Assembly (NCBI GenBank): GCA_002292265.1
Contig: DBBQ01000061.1
Location: forward strand, 62,001-126,000
Length of the DNA stretch: 64,000 nucleotides
From: Flavobacteriaceae bacterium UBA980
GTDB lineage: Bacteria; Bacteroidota; Bacteroidia; Flavobacteriales; Flavobacteriaceae
Reading direction: 5' to 3'
Shown piece after piece: positions 9,816 to 19,015 of the stretch. Both the position numbers and the translations under genes were made by a program. The notes under the pieces were generated by a model that saw nothing but the letters and a program-made list of their open reading frames with translations, did no database searches and was not told the DNA's origin. How positions within the stretch are numbered: position 1 is the first letter of the stretch; each line of letters opens with the position of its first letter.

Positions 9816-10634
9816 ATGCAAAAATTACCTAAAATTGGATTACCCGTTATTTTACTCGTAATCGTCCTATTGATCTTTGTCTCCAAATCGTCCATAAACG
9901 TCGGATATGGTGAAGCAGGAGTATTGTTTAAAACCTTTGGAGGGGGTGTTGTTGTAGATCAACCGCCTCTTGGAGAAGGATTTCACATTATCGCTCCTTG
10001 GAATAAAGTGTATGTTTATAACGTGAAACAGCAAGAGTTTTTTGAAGGGAATATGCAAGTACTTTCTTCAAACGGTCTTGAAATTTCCTTAGATGTTTCT
10101 GTTTTGTATCAACCTAAATACGAAGAATTAGGTTTGTTACACCAAACCAAAGGGGAAAATTATGTCAATATCGTTTTGATTCCACAAATTCGTGCAGTAG
10201 CGCGTTCTGTAGTGGGACGTTATACTCCAGAGCAATTGTATTCTACCAAGCGAGATGCCATTCAAAACGAAATCTTTGAAGAAACCATAAAGAACGTCGA
10301 AGATCAACACATTCAAGTGAATGCAGTCCTTGTCCGTGATGTCACTTTACCCTTGGCCATTAAAGAAGCGATTGAGCGTAAATTAGGGCAAGAGCAAGAG
10401 TCTTTAGAATATGAATTCCGTCTTGAAAAAGCTAAGCAAGAAGCAGAACGTCAGCGTATTGATGCTGAAGGGAAAGCCACTGCGAACCGTATTTTAAGTG
10501 CATCTTTGACTGATAAAATTCTTCAAGAAAAAGGAATTGAAGCTACCCTAAAGTTATCTGAATCTCCTAATTCTAAGGTGATTGTGATTGGAAGCGGAAA
10601 AAATGGCCTTCCTATTATTTTAGGAAATCAATAA
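9816..10634 (+). CDS. SPFH/prohibitin-family membrane protein
   Basis: The 272-residue protein has one N-terminal membrane segment (about residues 8-25), then an SPFH domain (about 30-215) with VGYGEAGVLFKTFGG and ARSVVGRYTPEQLYSTKR, and a charged coiled-coil segment (EYEFRLEKAKQEAERQRIDA). Prohibitin-type proteins form ring-like membrane scaffolds and often modulate membrane proteases. The layout favours prohibitin-like over HflK/C, but no partner protease gene is adjacent. Confidence 0.9.
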   Translation: MQKLPKIGLPVILLVIVLLIFVSKSSINVGYGEAGVLFKTFGGGVVVDQPPLGEGFHIIAPWNKVYVYNVKQQEFFEGNMQVLSSNGLEISLDVSVLYQPKYEELGLLHQTKGENYVNIVLIPQIRAVARSVVGRYTPEQLYSTKRDAIQNEIFEETIKNVEDQHIQVNAVLVRDVTLPLAIKEAIERKLGQEQESLEYEFRLEKAKQEAERQRIDAEGKATANRILSASLTDKILQEKGIEATLKLSESPNSKVIVIGSGKNGLPIILGNQ

Positions 10635-10635
10635 A

Positions 10636-10663
10636 TTGAAATCAAATTTTTTAAATATATTTG
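10636..10663 (+). promoter_or_regulatory. Promoter of the histidine operon
   Basis: TTG at 10636-10638 and TATATTTG at 10656-10663 have the spacing of the Bacteroidota -33/-7 pair (20 bases between the starts of the elements). The start codon of the His-rich leader peptide lies only 7 bases after the -7 box, so the leader mRNA would be almost leaderless. Confidence 0.7.
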
Positions 10664-10670
10664 CACTTCA

Positions 10671-10727
10671 ATGAAAAGAACAACACATCATAGCCACTTT
10701 TTATCAAACAGCTCAAACGAGAGGTAA
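10671..10727 (+). CDS. hisL: Histidine operon leader peptide (18 residues)
   Basis: The short frame reads MKRTTHHSHFLSNSSNER then TAA. Three of the four codons at positions 6-9 are His (CAC/CAT), early in the peptide, as expected of an attenuator in which ribosome stalling on uncharged tRNA-His senses histidine. It begins just after the promoter and ends 24 bases before the terminator stem. The sensing role is inferred from this architecture, which is the same logic as enterobacterial hisL although the sequence is unrelated. Confidence 0.88.
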   Translation: MKRTTHHSHFLSNSSNER

Positions 10728-10785
10728 GAGGATGTCTATGACCCATAATACAAACCCGTTTGAGCAATCAAACGGGTTTTTTAAT
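10711..10785 (+). terminator. Attenuator of the his operon: antiterminator and terminator
   Basis: The terminator stem pairs AAACCCGTTTGA (10752-10763) with TCAAACGGGTTT (10768-10779) around a GCAA loop (12 perfect pairs), followed by a T run. An alternative pairing uses GCTCAAACG (10711-10719), inside the leader reading frame, and CGTTTGAGC (10757-10765), which is part of the 5' arm and loop of the terminator: nine perfect pairs that exclude the terminator. A ribosome stalled at the His codons would leave 10711-10719 free; one that finishes the leader would cover it and allow termination. Confidence 0.88.
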
Positions 10786-10793
10786 TTAATACT

Positions 10794-11645
10794 ATGATAC
10801 GACTGGCCGTACAAAAATCAGGAAGACTTAACGAAGATTCCCTTCGCTTAATAAAAGACTGCGGTATTTCTATTGACAATGGGAAGGACCAACTCAAAGC
10901 AGCAGCACGCAACTTTCCCATGGAGGTGTTCTTTCTGCGCAATGGTGACATACCCCAATACTTACGTGATGGGGTAGTGGATCTCGCTATTTTAGGAGAA
11001 AACCTTTTGGCAGAAAAGGGTACCGATTTAGAAGTCATTGAACCTTTGGGCTTTTCTAAGTGTCGAGTTTCCATAGCGGTTCCCAAGGGCACTGCTTTTA
11101 AGGGAATTCAAGACTTGGAAGGAAAACGCATTGCGACATCCTATCCCAATACGGTCAAGACCTTTCTTAATGAAAACAAGCTCAAAGCCGACCTGCACAT
11201 CATCAACGGTTCTGTGGAAATAGCTCCAAATATTGGGCTGGCAGATGCTGTTTGTGATATCGTTTCCAGCGGAAGTACCTTGTTTAAAAACAACCTAAAA
11301 GAGGTGGTTCAAATTGCCAAATCCCAAGCGGTACTGGTTGCTTCTCCAAAAATCTCATCCGATAACCGTGCAATTCTCAAAACCTTACAGTTTCGTATTC
11401 AATCGGTATTGCGTGCCAAAACCTCAAAATACATCCTGTTGAATTGTCCCAACGACAAGATTGGAGCCATCAGTTCATTGCTGCCCGTTTTAAAGAGCCC
11501 TACGGTACTTCCGTTGGCCCAAGAGGGTTGGAGCTCGTTACACTCTGTAATTAATGCTGGGGATTTTTGGGAAGTTATCGATCAACTTAAAGAGGCAGGT
11601 GCCGAAGGTATTTTAGTATGTCCAATAGAAAAAATGGTCTTGTAA
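10794..11645 (+). CDS. hisG: ATP phosphoribosyltransferase, long form
   Basis: HisG catalyses the first committed step of histidine synthesis. At 283 residues it is the long form with a C-terminal regulatory ACT-like domain (about 205-283, GAISSLLPVLKSPTVLPLA), so a HisZ subunit is not needed and feedback inhibition by histidine is expected. MIRLAVQKSGRLNEDS and the DIVSSGSTLFKNNLKEV phosphate-binding motif are typical. It is the first structural gene after the attenuator. Its stop overlaps the hisD start (TAATG). Confidence 0.97.
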   Translation: MIRLAVQKSGRLNEDSLRLIKDCGISIDNGKDQLKAAARNFPMEVFFLRNGDIPQYLRDGVVDLAILGENLLAEKGTDLEVIEPLGFSKCRVSIAVPKGTAFKGIQDLEGKRIATSYPNTVKTFLNENKLKADLHIINGSVEIAPNIGLADAVCDIVSSGSTLFKNNLKEVVQIAKSQAVLVASPKISSDNRAILKTLQFRIQSVLRAKTSKYILLNCPNDKIGAISSLLPVLKSPTVLPLAQEGWSSLHSVINAGDFWEVIDQLKEAGAEGILVCPIEKMVL

Positions 11646-12937
11646 TGCAGCAATTCAATTATCCTTTGCCGAGTAAATGGGAAGCCATCACCCAACGTCC
11701 AACTGCTTCGTATGACGAGTTAGAAGGACTTGTTTCGGAAGTCTTTAAAAAGGTGGAAGCCCAAGGAGATCTTGCTCTTTTGGAATATACGGCTCAGTTT
11801 GATCAAATTCAACTTCAAACGGTTCAGGTCCAAGCTGAGGAAGTAACAAAAGCGGTTGCTGCAGTACCAGAGGAGTTAAAACAGGCGATCCAAAACGCCA
11901 AAACGAATATCGAAGCCTTTCACCGCGCTCAGCAAACGGCTCCTGTGGCAACAGAAACCCAGCCAGGTGTTCGCTGTTGGCAAGAAAAAAGACCCATTGA
12001 AAAAGTGGGGTTGTACATTCCTGGGGGATCGGCACCTTTATTTTCTACAATTTTGATGTTGGCCCTTCCCGCACAAATTGCGGGTTGTAAAGAAATTGTA
12101 CTTTGCACACCTCCCAACAAGCAAGGAGCAATTCCCGATGTAGTACTCTACACTGCGCAATTGTGTGGGGTAACCCAAATTTTTAAAGTGGGCGGCATTC
12201 AAGCCATCGCAGGGATGACGTTCGGTACCGAAAGCATTCCCAATGTCTATAAAATCTTTGGTCCAGGAAATCAGTACGTCACTGTGGCAAAACAATGGGC
12301 CACGCGCTACAATGTCGCAATCGATATGCCGGCAGGTCCCAGCGAGTTGCTTGTCGTTGCTGATGCCAGCGCGGATCCTGAGTTTGTAGCGTCCGATTTG
12401 TTGTCCCAAGCAGAACACGGGCCTGACAGTCAAGTACTTTTTGTAACCACCCAAGAAAGCCTGCTTGAGAAAGTAGCCACCGCAGTAAAGAAACAATTGC
12501 AAGAACTCCCGAGAAAAGCCATCGCCGAAAAGGCCCTGGAAAATTCAAAGATGATCGTGTTGCAAGACGACGCATCAGCTGTGGACTTTATCAACGCCTA
12601 TGGACCCGAACACTACATCATTTGTGTTGAAAATGAAGACTACTACGTCAATGAAGTGCGCAATGCGGGATCTGTTTTTATTGGGAATTACACCCCCGAA
12701 AGTGCAGGCGACTACGCTTCTGGAACGAACCACACCTTACCCACCAACGGCTACGCAAAACAATACAGTGGAGTGAATTTGGATAGCTTTACCAAAGCGA
12801 TTACCTTTCAAAAGATCAGTCAACAGGGGATTCAAGACCTCGGAAAGAGCATCGAATTGATGGCGGCTGCAGAAGGATTGCAAGCCCACAAAAACGCCGT
12901 AAGTTTACGTTTAAAAAAATTAAAAAATGAAGCCTGA
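11645..12937 (+). CDS. hisD: Histidinol dehydrogenase
   Basis: The zinc enzyme oxidises L-histidinol to L-histidine in two NAD-linked steps, the last of the pathway. I place the start at the ATG at 11645, overlapping the hisG stop by one base, giving 430 residues, the usual length; an ATG 27 bases upstream would only add residues inside hisG. PIEKVGLYIPGG, GPGNQYVTVAKQ, AEHGPDSQ and GPEHY are visible, including residues of the zinc and histidinol site. Confidence 0.97.
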   Translation: MQQFNYPLPSKWEAITQRPTASYDELEGLVSEVFKKVEAQGDLALLEYTAQFDQIQLQTVQVQAEEVTKAVAAVPEELKQAIQNAKTNIEAFHRAQQTAPVATETQPGVRCWQEKRPIEKVGLYIPGGSAPLFSTILMLALPAQIAGCKEIVLCTPPNKQGAIPDVVLYTAQLCGVTQIFKVGGIQAIAGMTFGTESIPNVYKIFGPGNQYVTVAKQWATRYNVAIDMPAGPSELLVVADASADPEFVASDLLSQAEHGPDSQVLFVTTQESLLEKVATAVKKQLQELPRKAIAEKALENSKMIVLQDDASAVDFINAYGPEHYIICVENEDYYVNEVRNAGSVFIGNYTPESAGDYASGTNHTLPTNGYAKQYSGVNLDSFTKAITFQKISQQGIQDLGKSIELMAAAEGLQAHKNAVSLRLKKLKNEA

Positions 12938-13973
12938 GATCCGTCGTTTTTTTAGAAAAAGTCTGCTGGAGTTGAGTCCTTATCAATCGGCGCGGGAAGA
13001 ATTTGTCAGCGACGGCAGAACGATGATTTTGTTGGATGCCAATGAAAACCCGTTTCCGTCCGAAACCAATCGCTATCCCGACCCCATGCAAAGAGAACTA
13101 AAGCAGAAAATCGCTGATTGGAAGAAGGTAAGTACAGAGCAGTTGTATCTCAGCAACGGCAGTGACGAATTTATCTCACAGATCATCATGGCGTGTTGCG
13201 AACCCGCAACAGACCACATTGTCATTGTACCTCCTACTTTTGGAATGTACAAAGTTGCTGCGCGAACCTATGGCGTTGCTGTACGGGAGGTCCCTTTAGA
13301 TGCTGATTTTCAATTGGATGCAGAAGCAGTTTTAGAAGCCGCTGATGACCATTCCAAAATTATTTTTATTCCCACGCCCAACAATCCTACGGCCAACAGT
13401 TTTGACGTCCAGGCTCTTAAAAAAATCATTCAGGAGTTTCCCGGTCTCGTGGTGGTGGACGAAGCCTATATCGAATTTACGGATCAGGCCTCTTTTATCG
13501 AACTTCTCGATTCCCATACTAATTTGGTGGTTTGTCAGACCTTTTCCAAAGCGCAAGGGATGGCGGGAGCACGTTTGGGGATGGCCTTTGCACATCCTGA
13601 GTTGATTCGCTATTTAAATCGCATTAAAGCCCCGTATAACTTAAATTCGCTAACTCTCGCTGCTGCATTGCAATGTTTGGAAGAACAGGATCAAGTTCAG
13701 GAGCAAGTCGCTTTTATGCTCAAGGAGCGCAAACGCCTTGAAGCTGCTTTTACTGAGATTGTGTTTATCAAAACCATTTTTCCTTCCGATGCTAATTTTG
13801 TCTTGGTTCGTGTGGACGACAGCAGCCTGCGCTACCAACAGTTACTCGACAGCGGAATTGTGGTTCGCAATCCTTCAAATAATACCGCTTGTGAAAACAC
13901 CCTGCGTATCTCCGTTGGTTTAGCGGAAGAAAACAACGCATTAATTCGCGCTTTGCGCACTTTAGATACATGA
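12927..13973 (+). CDS. hisC: Histidinol-phosphate aminotransferase
   Basis: The 348-residue PLP enzyme of fold type I interconverts imidazole acetol phosphate and histidinol phosphate. It shows LDANENPFP at the N-terminus, [17 protein letters not shown], and the PLP lysine in the [13 protein letters not shown] segment. The start overlaps hisD by 11 bases. The downstream hisB start overlaps its stop by 4 bases. Confidence 0.97.
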   Translation: MKPEIRRFFRKSLLELSPYQSAREEFVSDGRTMILLDANENPFPSETNRYPDPMQRELKQKIADWKKVSTEQLYLSNGSDEFISQIIMACCEPATDHIVIVPPTFGMYKVAARTYGVAVREVPLDADFQLDAEAVLEAADDHSKIIFIPTPNNPTANSFDVQALKKIIQEFPGLVVVDEAYIEFTDQASFIELLDSHTNLVVCQTFSKAQGMAGARLGMAFAHPELIRYLNRIKAPYNLNSLTLAAALQCLEEQDQVQEQVAFMLKERKRLEAAFTEIVFIKTIFPSDANFVLVRVDDSSLRYQQLLDSGIVVRNPSNNTACENTLRISVGLAEENNALIRALRTLDT

Positions 13974-15097
13974 AAAAAGTACTCTTTATCGACCGCGACG
14001 GAACGTTGGCCTTAGAGCCCGAAGATTATCAATTAGGCGCTTTAGAAAAACTCGTGTTTTATCCCGAAGTGTTTACGTATTTGGGGAAAATTGCTCGGGA
14101 ACTGGACTACGAATTGGTGCTGGTCACCAATCAAGACGGTTTGGGCACGGACAGTTTCCCAGAAGAAACCTTTTGGCCTACCCACAATTTTATGCTGAAA
14201 AGTTTTGAAAACGAAGGGGTTGTTTTTGACAACATTTTTATTGACAAAAGCTTTCCCGCCGACAACGCACCCACCCGCAAACCCCGTACTGGTTTATTGA
14301 CACAGTATATGGATGCCAAAAAGTACGACCTAGCGAATTCTTATGTCATTGGCGATCGCCTAACCGATATGGAATTGGCGAAAAATTTAGGTTCTAAAGG
14401 GCTGTTCTTGGCCAATGATGAAGCACTTGGGGCAGAGGAGGCTTCAGACGATTTAGATCCCACTATTGCACTTAAAACGACTTCTTGGAAGGAGATTTAT
14501 ACTTTTTTAAAGCTAAAGCAACGCATCGTTACCCAAAAACGCACCACAAACGAAACGGACATCCGCATTACCCTAAACCTGGATGGAAGTGGACAAAGTA
14601 AAATCGATACGGGAATTGCCTTTTTTGACCATATGTTGGACCAGTTGGCACGACACGGAGGAATGGACTTGGAACTTTCTGTACAAGGAGATTTGGAAGT
14701 GGACGAACACCATACCATAGAAGATACCGCTATTGTCTTAGGCGAAGCTTTTGCCTCTGCGCTCGGGGACAAACTGGGGATGGAACGCTATGGCTTTTGT
14801 TTGCCGATGGACGACTGCTTGGCACAGGTATCCATTGACTTTGGGGGAAGAAATTGGCTGGTTTGGGAAACCGAATTTCAACGGGAAATGATTGGGCAAA
14901 TGCCTACGGAAATGTTTATGCATTTCTTTAAATCCTTTACCGACGGAGCCAAAGCAAACCTCAACATCAAAGCCGAAGGCACCAACGAACACCACAAGAT
15001 CGAAGCGATTTTTAAAGCCTTTGCCAAAGCGATTAAAGTCGCCGTCAAGCGCGATCCCGATAAAATGATTCTTCCCTCCACCAAAGGCAGTTTGTAG
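13970..15097 (+). CDS. hisB: Bifunctional histidinol-phosphatase / imidazoleglycerol-phosphate dehydratase
   Basis: The protein of 375 residues has an N-terminal HAD phosphatase (about 1-170) with the nucleophile motif FIDRDGTLA and [12 protein letters not shown], and a C-terminal IGPD domain (about 185-375) with [24 protein letters not shown] and [11 protein letters not shown], the manganese ligands. The fused form, as in enterobacteria, is also standard in flavobacteria. Confidence 0.97.
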   Translation: MKKVLFIDRDGTLALEPEDYQLGALEKLVFYPEVFTYLGKIARELDYELVLVTNQDGLGTDSFPEETFWPTHNFMLKSFENEGVVFDNIFIDKSFPADNAPTRKPRTGLLTQYMDAKKYDLANSYVIGDRLTDMELAKNLGSKGLFLANDEALGAEEASDDLDPTIALKTTSWKEIYTFLKLKQRIVTQKRTTNETDIRITLNLDGSGQSKIDTGIAFFDHMLDQLARHGGMDLELSVQGDLEVDEHHTIEDTAIVLGEAFASALGDKLGMERYGFCLPMDDCLAQVSIDFGGRNWLVWETEFQREMIGQMPTEMFMHFFKSFTDGAKANLNIKAEGTNEHHKIEAIFKAFAKAIKVAVKRDPDKMILPSTKGSL

Positions 15098-15676
15098 ATG
15101 GTCGCTATAATAGATTACGATGCAGGCAATGTCCGCTCTTTACAATTTGCGCTAGAACGCTTGGGCGTAGAAAGTGTGCTTACCGCAGATCCACAAGTGA
15201 TCAAAGTGGCAGAGAAAGTTATTTTCCCCGGTCAAGGAGCTGCAGGAAGTGCGATGGAAAAGTTACAGCAAACCGGCCTGGATCAACTGATTCCAACCCT
15301 CCAACAACCCGTTTTGGGGATTTGCTTGGGGATGCAATTGCTATGCGATGCCACCGAAGAATGGGACGTTAAAGGCTTGGGAATTGTCTCCGGTAAGGTC
15401 ATTCGATTTTCAGATCAAGTCAAAGTTCCCCAGATGGGATGGAACACCATTTCAAAATTGCAAACCACTCTTTTTAATGGAATTAAAGAGGAAGACTTCA
15501 TGTATTTGGTGCACTCGTATTATGTCCCGCTTTTACCTGAAACTATTGCACAAAGTGACTATGACGGAGCCTACAGTGTAGCCTTGCAAAAGGACAATTT
15601 TTACGGGGTACAGTTTCACCCCGAGAAAAGCAGTACAGCGGGAAGTCAACTCCTTCAAAACTTTTTAGCCTTATGA
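15098..15676 (+). CDS. hisH: Imidazole glycerol phosphate synthase, glutaminase subunit
   Basis: This class I glutamine amidotransferase of 192 residues supplies ammonia to HisF. The nucleophile Cys is in [10 protein letters not shown] and the His-Glu pair in [21 protein letters not shown] is the family start. It follows hisB with no gap (ATG directly after the stop) and overlaps hisA by 4 bases. Its partner hisF lies two genes downstream, separated by hisA and a DinB-like gene. Confidence 0.97.
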   Translation: MVAIIDYDAGNVRSLQFALERLGVESVLTADPQVIKVAEKVIFPGQGAAGSAMEKLQQTGLDQLIPTLQQPVLGICLGMQLLCDATEEWDVKGLGIVSGKVIRFSDQVKVPQMGWNTISKLQTTLFNGIKEEDFMYLVHSYYVPLLPETIAQSDYDGAYSVALQKDNFYGVQFHPEKSSTAGSQLLQNFLAL

Positions 15677-16398
15677 GAATCATTCCAGCCATTGATCTTA
15701 TTGACGGGAAATGTGTTCGGCTATCCAAAGGAGATTACAGTACCCAAAAAACGTATAACGAAAACCCCCTAGAAGTTGCCAAAACTTTTGAAGATCACGG
15801 GATTCAGCACCTGCATTTGGTAGATTTAGACGGAGCCAAATCAAAGCATATCGTCAACCATAAGGTACTGGAAACCCTCGCATCTAAAACGAGTTTAAGC
15901 ATCGACTTTGGTGGGGGCTTAAAAACCGACGAGGATTTGCGCATTGCCTTTGAAAGCGGAGCGAAGCAAGTCACGGGCGGGAGTATCGCGGTAAAAGAAA
16001 CAGAGGTGTTTCTGCAATGGATTGCCACTTATGGAACTGAAAAAATCATTTTAGGAGCCGATGTAAAAGGCGAATATATTGCCACCGACGGCTGGCAGGA
16101 AACTTCGGACCGCTCTCTTTTTGACTTTTTAGACTATTATCAATCGCGAGGTGTACAAACTACTATTTGCACGGATATTAGTAAAGACGGGATGTTAGCT
16201 GGGCCTTCGTTTGCGTTGTACGAAAAGATTTTAAAAGAAACGGAACTGCAACTCATCGCTTCGGGAGGGATTTCGCAATTTGATGAACTGCCACGACTGG
16301 CCGAAATGGGTTGTGAAGGCACCATCATTGGAAAAGCGATTTACGAAAATCGTATTTCCTTAAAGCAGTTGGAAGCGTTTATTTTAACACAAAGCTAA
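15673..16398 (+). CDS. hisA: ProFAR isomerase HisA
   Basis: The (beta/alpha)8-barrel isomerase of 241 residues acts at the fourth step of histidine synthesis. It begins [16 protein letters not shown], has [10 protein letters not shown], the catalytic Asp of the C-terminal half in [13 protein letters not shown], and the phosphate-binding [12 protein letters not shown]. Its stop codon shares one base with the start of the DinB-like gene (TAATG). Confidence 0.97.
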   Translation: MRIIPAIDLIDGKCVRLSKGDYSTQKTYNENPLEVAKTFEDHGIQHLHLVDLDGAKSKHIVNHKVLETLASKTSLSIDFGGGLKTDEDLRIAFESGAKQVTGGSIAVKETEVFLQWIATYGTEKIILGADVKGEYIATDGWQETSDRSLFDFLDYYQSRGVQTTICTDISKDGMLAGPSFALYEKILKETELQLIASGGISQFDELPRLAEMGCEGTIIGKAIYENRISLKQLEAFILTQS

Positions 16399-16907
16399 TG
16401 GAAGAAGCACTTTTAATCAAATTCAAGCAAAACGCCATCTTCCGTCTGGAAGAAGGACAGCGTATGATTCATTTGGCCTTTGCAAAAGTGGGGGAGGACA
16501 GCCTCTGGAAACTCCCTGTTAAGAATGGCATGGCGCTGGGCAATCAACTTTTGCACGTCCGTGGGAACATGACGCAATATGTCCTTGCCTCTTTGGGGCA
16601 AGAAGCGGACCAACGTCAACGCGATTCAGAATTTAGCACAACAGAGGGCTATTCCAAGGCGGAATTGCTTCAGCAATTGGATACTACCGTTTCCCGAGCC
16701 ATCAAAACCATTCAAACCACTTCGCCCTCTGAGTACCTCCGTATTCGAAAGGTACAAGGCTTTGAATTTTCCGGTGTGGGCGTAGTGTTGCATGCCGTAG
16801 AGCATTTTTCGTATCACGTGGGGCAAGTCGCGTTTTGGGTCAAACAACTGACCGAAGCCGACTTGGGGTTTTACGACCACCACGATTTAACCCAAATCAA
16901 CGATTGA
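16398..16907 (+). CDS. DinB-like (DUF1572-type) metalloprotein inside the his operon
   Basis: The 169-residue protein is predicted to be a four-helix bundle of the DinB/DUF1572 superfamily. Candidate metal ligands are the His in [11 protein letters not shown] and the pair in [12 protein letters not shown]. The DinB fold includes thiol-S-transferases (bacillithiol, mycothiol) and many proteins of unknown role. It overlaps hisA by one base and precedes hisF by one base, so it is translated as a full member of the operon. No known histidine step is unassigned in this operon, so a direct pathway role is not evident; I do not assign one. Confidence 0.85.
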   Translation: MEEALLIKFKQNAIFRLEEGQRMIHLAFAKVGEDSLWKLPVKNGMALGNQLLHVRGNMTQYVLASLGQEADQRQRDSEFSTTEGYSKAELLQQLDTTVSRAIKTIQTTSPSEYLRIRKVQGFEFSGVGVVLHAVEHFSYHVGQVAFWVKQLTEADLGFYDHHDLTQIND

Positions 16908-16908
16908 T

Positions 16909-17664
16909 ATGCTGACCAAACGCATCATTCCCTGTTTAGACATCAAAGACGGACGCACTGTAAAAGGGGTGAATTTTGTAAACCTTCGCGATGCGGGGGA
17001 TCCCGTGGAACTCGCCACCCAATACGCCCGTCAAAATGCAGACGAACTGGTCTTTCTGGATATTTCCGCGACGGAGCAACAACGGAAAACCCTGGCCGAT
17101 CTGGTCTTGCAAGTCGCTGCAGCCTTGGACATTCCCTTTACCGTGGGTGGGGGCATTCGCTCGGTAGAAGATGTTTCTATTTTGCTAAAAAACGGAGCGG
17201 ATAAAGTTTCCATCAATTCGGCAGCGGTCAAACGCCCCGAACTCATTGACGAAGTCGCTACCCACTTTGGAAGTCAATGTCTGGTAGTCGCCATCGATGC
17301 GAAGCAGATTGACGGGCAGTGGAAAGTCCATTTAGTAGGGGGGAAAGTCCCCACGGAAATCGATCTGTTTGACTGGGCCCGAGAAGTGGCAGCTCGCGGT
17401 GCGGGAGAAATCCTCTTCACCTCCATGGACCACGACGGGACTAAGAATGGCTTTGCCAATGAGGCTTTAGCCCAACTTTCGGAAACGGTGAACATTCCTA
17501 TTATCGCTTCCGGTGGGGCGGGAACCACACAGCATTTTATCGATACCTTTACTCACGGAAAAGCAGATGCTGCTCTAGCGGCCAGTGTTTTCCACTTTGG
17601 GGAAATCCCAATACCCGATTTAAAACAAGAACTCAAACAACAGCAGATCGCTGTACGAATCTAA
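16909..17664 (+). CDS. hisF: Imidazole glycerol phosphate synthase, cyclase subunit
   Basis: The barrel enzyme of 251 residues cyclises PRFAR with ammonia from HisH to yield IGP and AICAR. Catalytic acids are in [14 protein letters not shown] and in [13 protein letters not shown]; phosphate sites are [10 protein letters not shown] and [13 protein letters not shown]. It is homologous to HisA two genes upstream. It lies 1 base after the DinB-like gene and 5 before hisIE. Confidence 0.97.
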   Translation: MLTKRIIPCLDIKDGRTVKGVNFVNLRDAGDPVELATQYARQNADELVFLDISATEQQRKTLADLVLQVAAALDIPFTVGGGIRSVEDVSILLKNGADKVSINSAAVKRPELIDEVATHFGSQCLVVAIDAKQIDGQWKVHLVGGKVPTEIDLFDWAREVAARGAGEILFTSMDHDGTKNGFANEALAQLSETVNIPIIASGGAGTTQHFIDTFTHGKADAALAASVFHFGEIPIPDLKQELKQQQIAVRI

Positions 17665-17669
17665 ACGCT

Positions 17670-18266
17670 ATGGAACTCAATTTTTCTAAAACCCAAGACG
17701 GACTGCTACCTGCCATCATCCAAGACGCGACCACCAAAACGGTCTTGATGTTGGGCTATATGAATAAAGAAGCCGTTCAAAAGACGCAAGAAACGGGTCT
17801 GGTGACCTTTTACAGCCGCTCTAAGCAACGTTTGTGGACCAAAGGGGAGGAAAGTGGTAACCACTTAAAACTGGTCGATATCAAGGCTGATTGCGATCAG
17901 GACACCCTTTTGATTCAAGCTGAACCCCAAGGGCACACCTGTCACACGGGAACAGACAGCTGTTGGGGAGCAACCAACACCAGTCATTTTGGGTTTTTGT
18001 CCGAGCTGGAAGAAACCATCGCCCAGCGGAAAACTGCCGACGACGACCAGAGTTATGTCGCTTCTTTGTTCCGAAAAGGCATTAATAAAATTGCTCAAAA
18101 AGTAGGGGAGGAAGCCGTGGAAACCGTGATTGAAGCAAAAGACAACAATGAGGAACTCTTTCTAAACGAAAGTGCCGACTTGCTTTTTCACTATCTGATC
18201 CTGCTCCAAGCCAAAGGGTTTACCCTAAAAGACATCGAAGCGGTCCTAGCGAACCGAAAGCGGTAA
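17670..18266 (+). CDS. hisIE: Bifunctional PR-AMP cyclohydrolase / PR-ATP pyrophosphatase
   Basis: The 198-residue fusion performs steps two and three of the pathway. The HisI part (about 1-105) has VTFYSRSKQRLWTKGEESGN and the zinc cysteines in ADCDQD and GHTCHTGTDSCWG. The HisE part (about 110-198) has a KVGEEAVETVIEAK helix typical of MazG-like pyrophosphatases. It is the last gene of the operon and its 3' end overlaps a convergent gene by 21 bases. Confidence 0.97.
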   Translation: MELNFSKTQDGLLPAIIQDATTKTVLMLGYMNKEAVQKTQETGLVTFYSRSKQRLWTKGEESGNHLKLVDIKADCDQDTLLIQAEPQGHTCHTGTDSCWGATNTSHFGFLSELEETIAQRKTADDDQSYVASLFRKGINKIAQKVGEEAVETVIEAKDNNEELFLNESADLLFHYLILLQAKGFTLKDIEAVLANRKR

Positions 18267-18656
18267 GTCAAACAACTGAACCTGATCTTGAAGGCGTTGT
18301 ATCAACAGATTCATCATCCGTTTGTTTAAGGAAGAAGAGTTTAAGGTGTAATGCTCGTATTCCGCTACCCTAAAATGCCCTATGATCATGCCTTTTAAAG
18401 CGTTCCGAAATTTTTGATCCTTGATCAAACTGCTTTCGATATAGGCCAACTTCTTTTCTAAACTCAAATCGTAAAAGACTCCCTTGCGCTTTTCAATGTA
18501 TTGCTGAAAGACCTTGACAAACAAGGGGTTTTGCAGTTTTAAAATAGGGCGAAGGGTCTCGTTTTGAAAGCGCTCTTCCGCACTCATCGTATCAAATGTC
18601 TTGGTTTTCTTGATCTCCGGACGGATACGCAACAAATCATTGGGTCGGTCGTTCAT
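18246..18656 (-). CDS. Conserved flavobacterial protein of unknown function
   Basis: A 136-residue soluble, basic, mostly helical protein without signal peptide or membrane segment. Typical stretches are QNETLRPILKLQNPLF, LEKKLAYIESSLIKD and NKRMMNLLIQRLQDQ. I recall similar proteins in flavobacterial genomes, sometimes labelled glyoxalase, but no vicinal-oxygen-chelate motif is visible and I would not transfer that name. Convergent with hisIE (21-base overlap). Confidence 0.78.
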   Translation of the reverse strand: MNDRPNDLLRIRPEIKKTKTFDTMSAEERFQNETLRPILKLQNPLFVKVFQQYIEKRKGVFYDLSLEKKLAYIESSLIKDQKFRNALKGMIIGHFRVAEYEHYTLNSSSLNKRMMNLLIQRLQDQVQLFDLPLSVR

Positions 18657-19015
18657 GGCTAGTGTTTTACCCTAAGTTAGGGGCTTTTCTGCTTGAAACT
18701 ACTGAAGGGCAGGAGAGATTGTTCACAGGTTTTTTAACAGATTAGACCTCTGTGATTGCTTTGTAAATAATCCAAATAGTGACAAATCCGTATAATAGAT
18801 CAAAAATTCACATAATACTAGAATTAGCTGATTAATTTGCTTTGTGGCTGTTGAATTAAACATTTATGAAAAAATAAATTCAACCGTATGCATTTTGCCA
18901 ATTCAACTCATTTCTATAAACTATCCCGATTTTCTTACCTTTGATCAGAAACTAATTCAAAGGGAGGTAAGAGCGCCCACTGCCTCCTATCTCTAGTCAC
19001 CAAAAACAAGACGCT
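18657..19015 (+). promoter_or_regulatory. Intergenic region with promoter and 5' hairpin
   Basis: This 359-base gap has no credible reading frame. A -7 box TACCTTTG lies at 18936-18943. The resulting leader of about 65 bases contains a short hairpin GGAGG/CCTCC (about 18962-18988) before the DUF2461 start at 19016. The remainder is A/T-rich. Confidence 0.45.

Noticed and set aside
11618..11644. Upstream ATG for hisD
   Set aside because: It would overlap hisG by 28 bases and add nine residues not typical of HisD; the TAATG start at 11645 gives the usual length.
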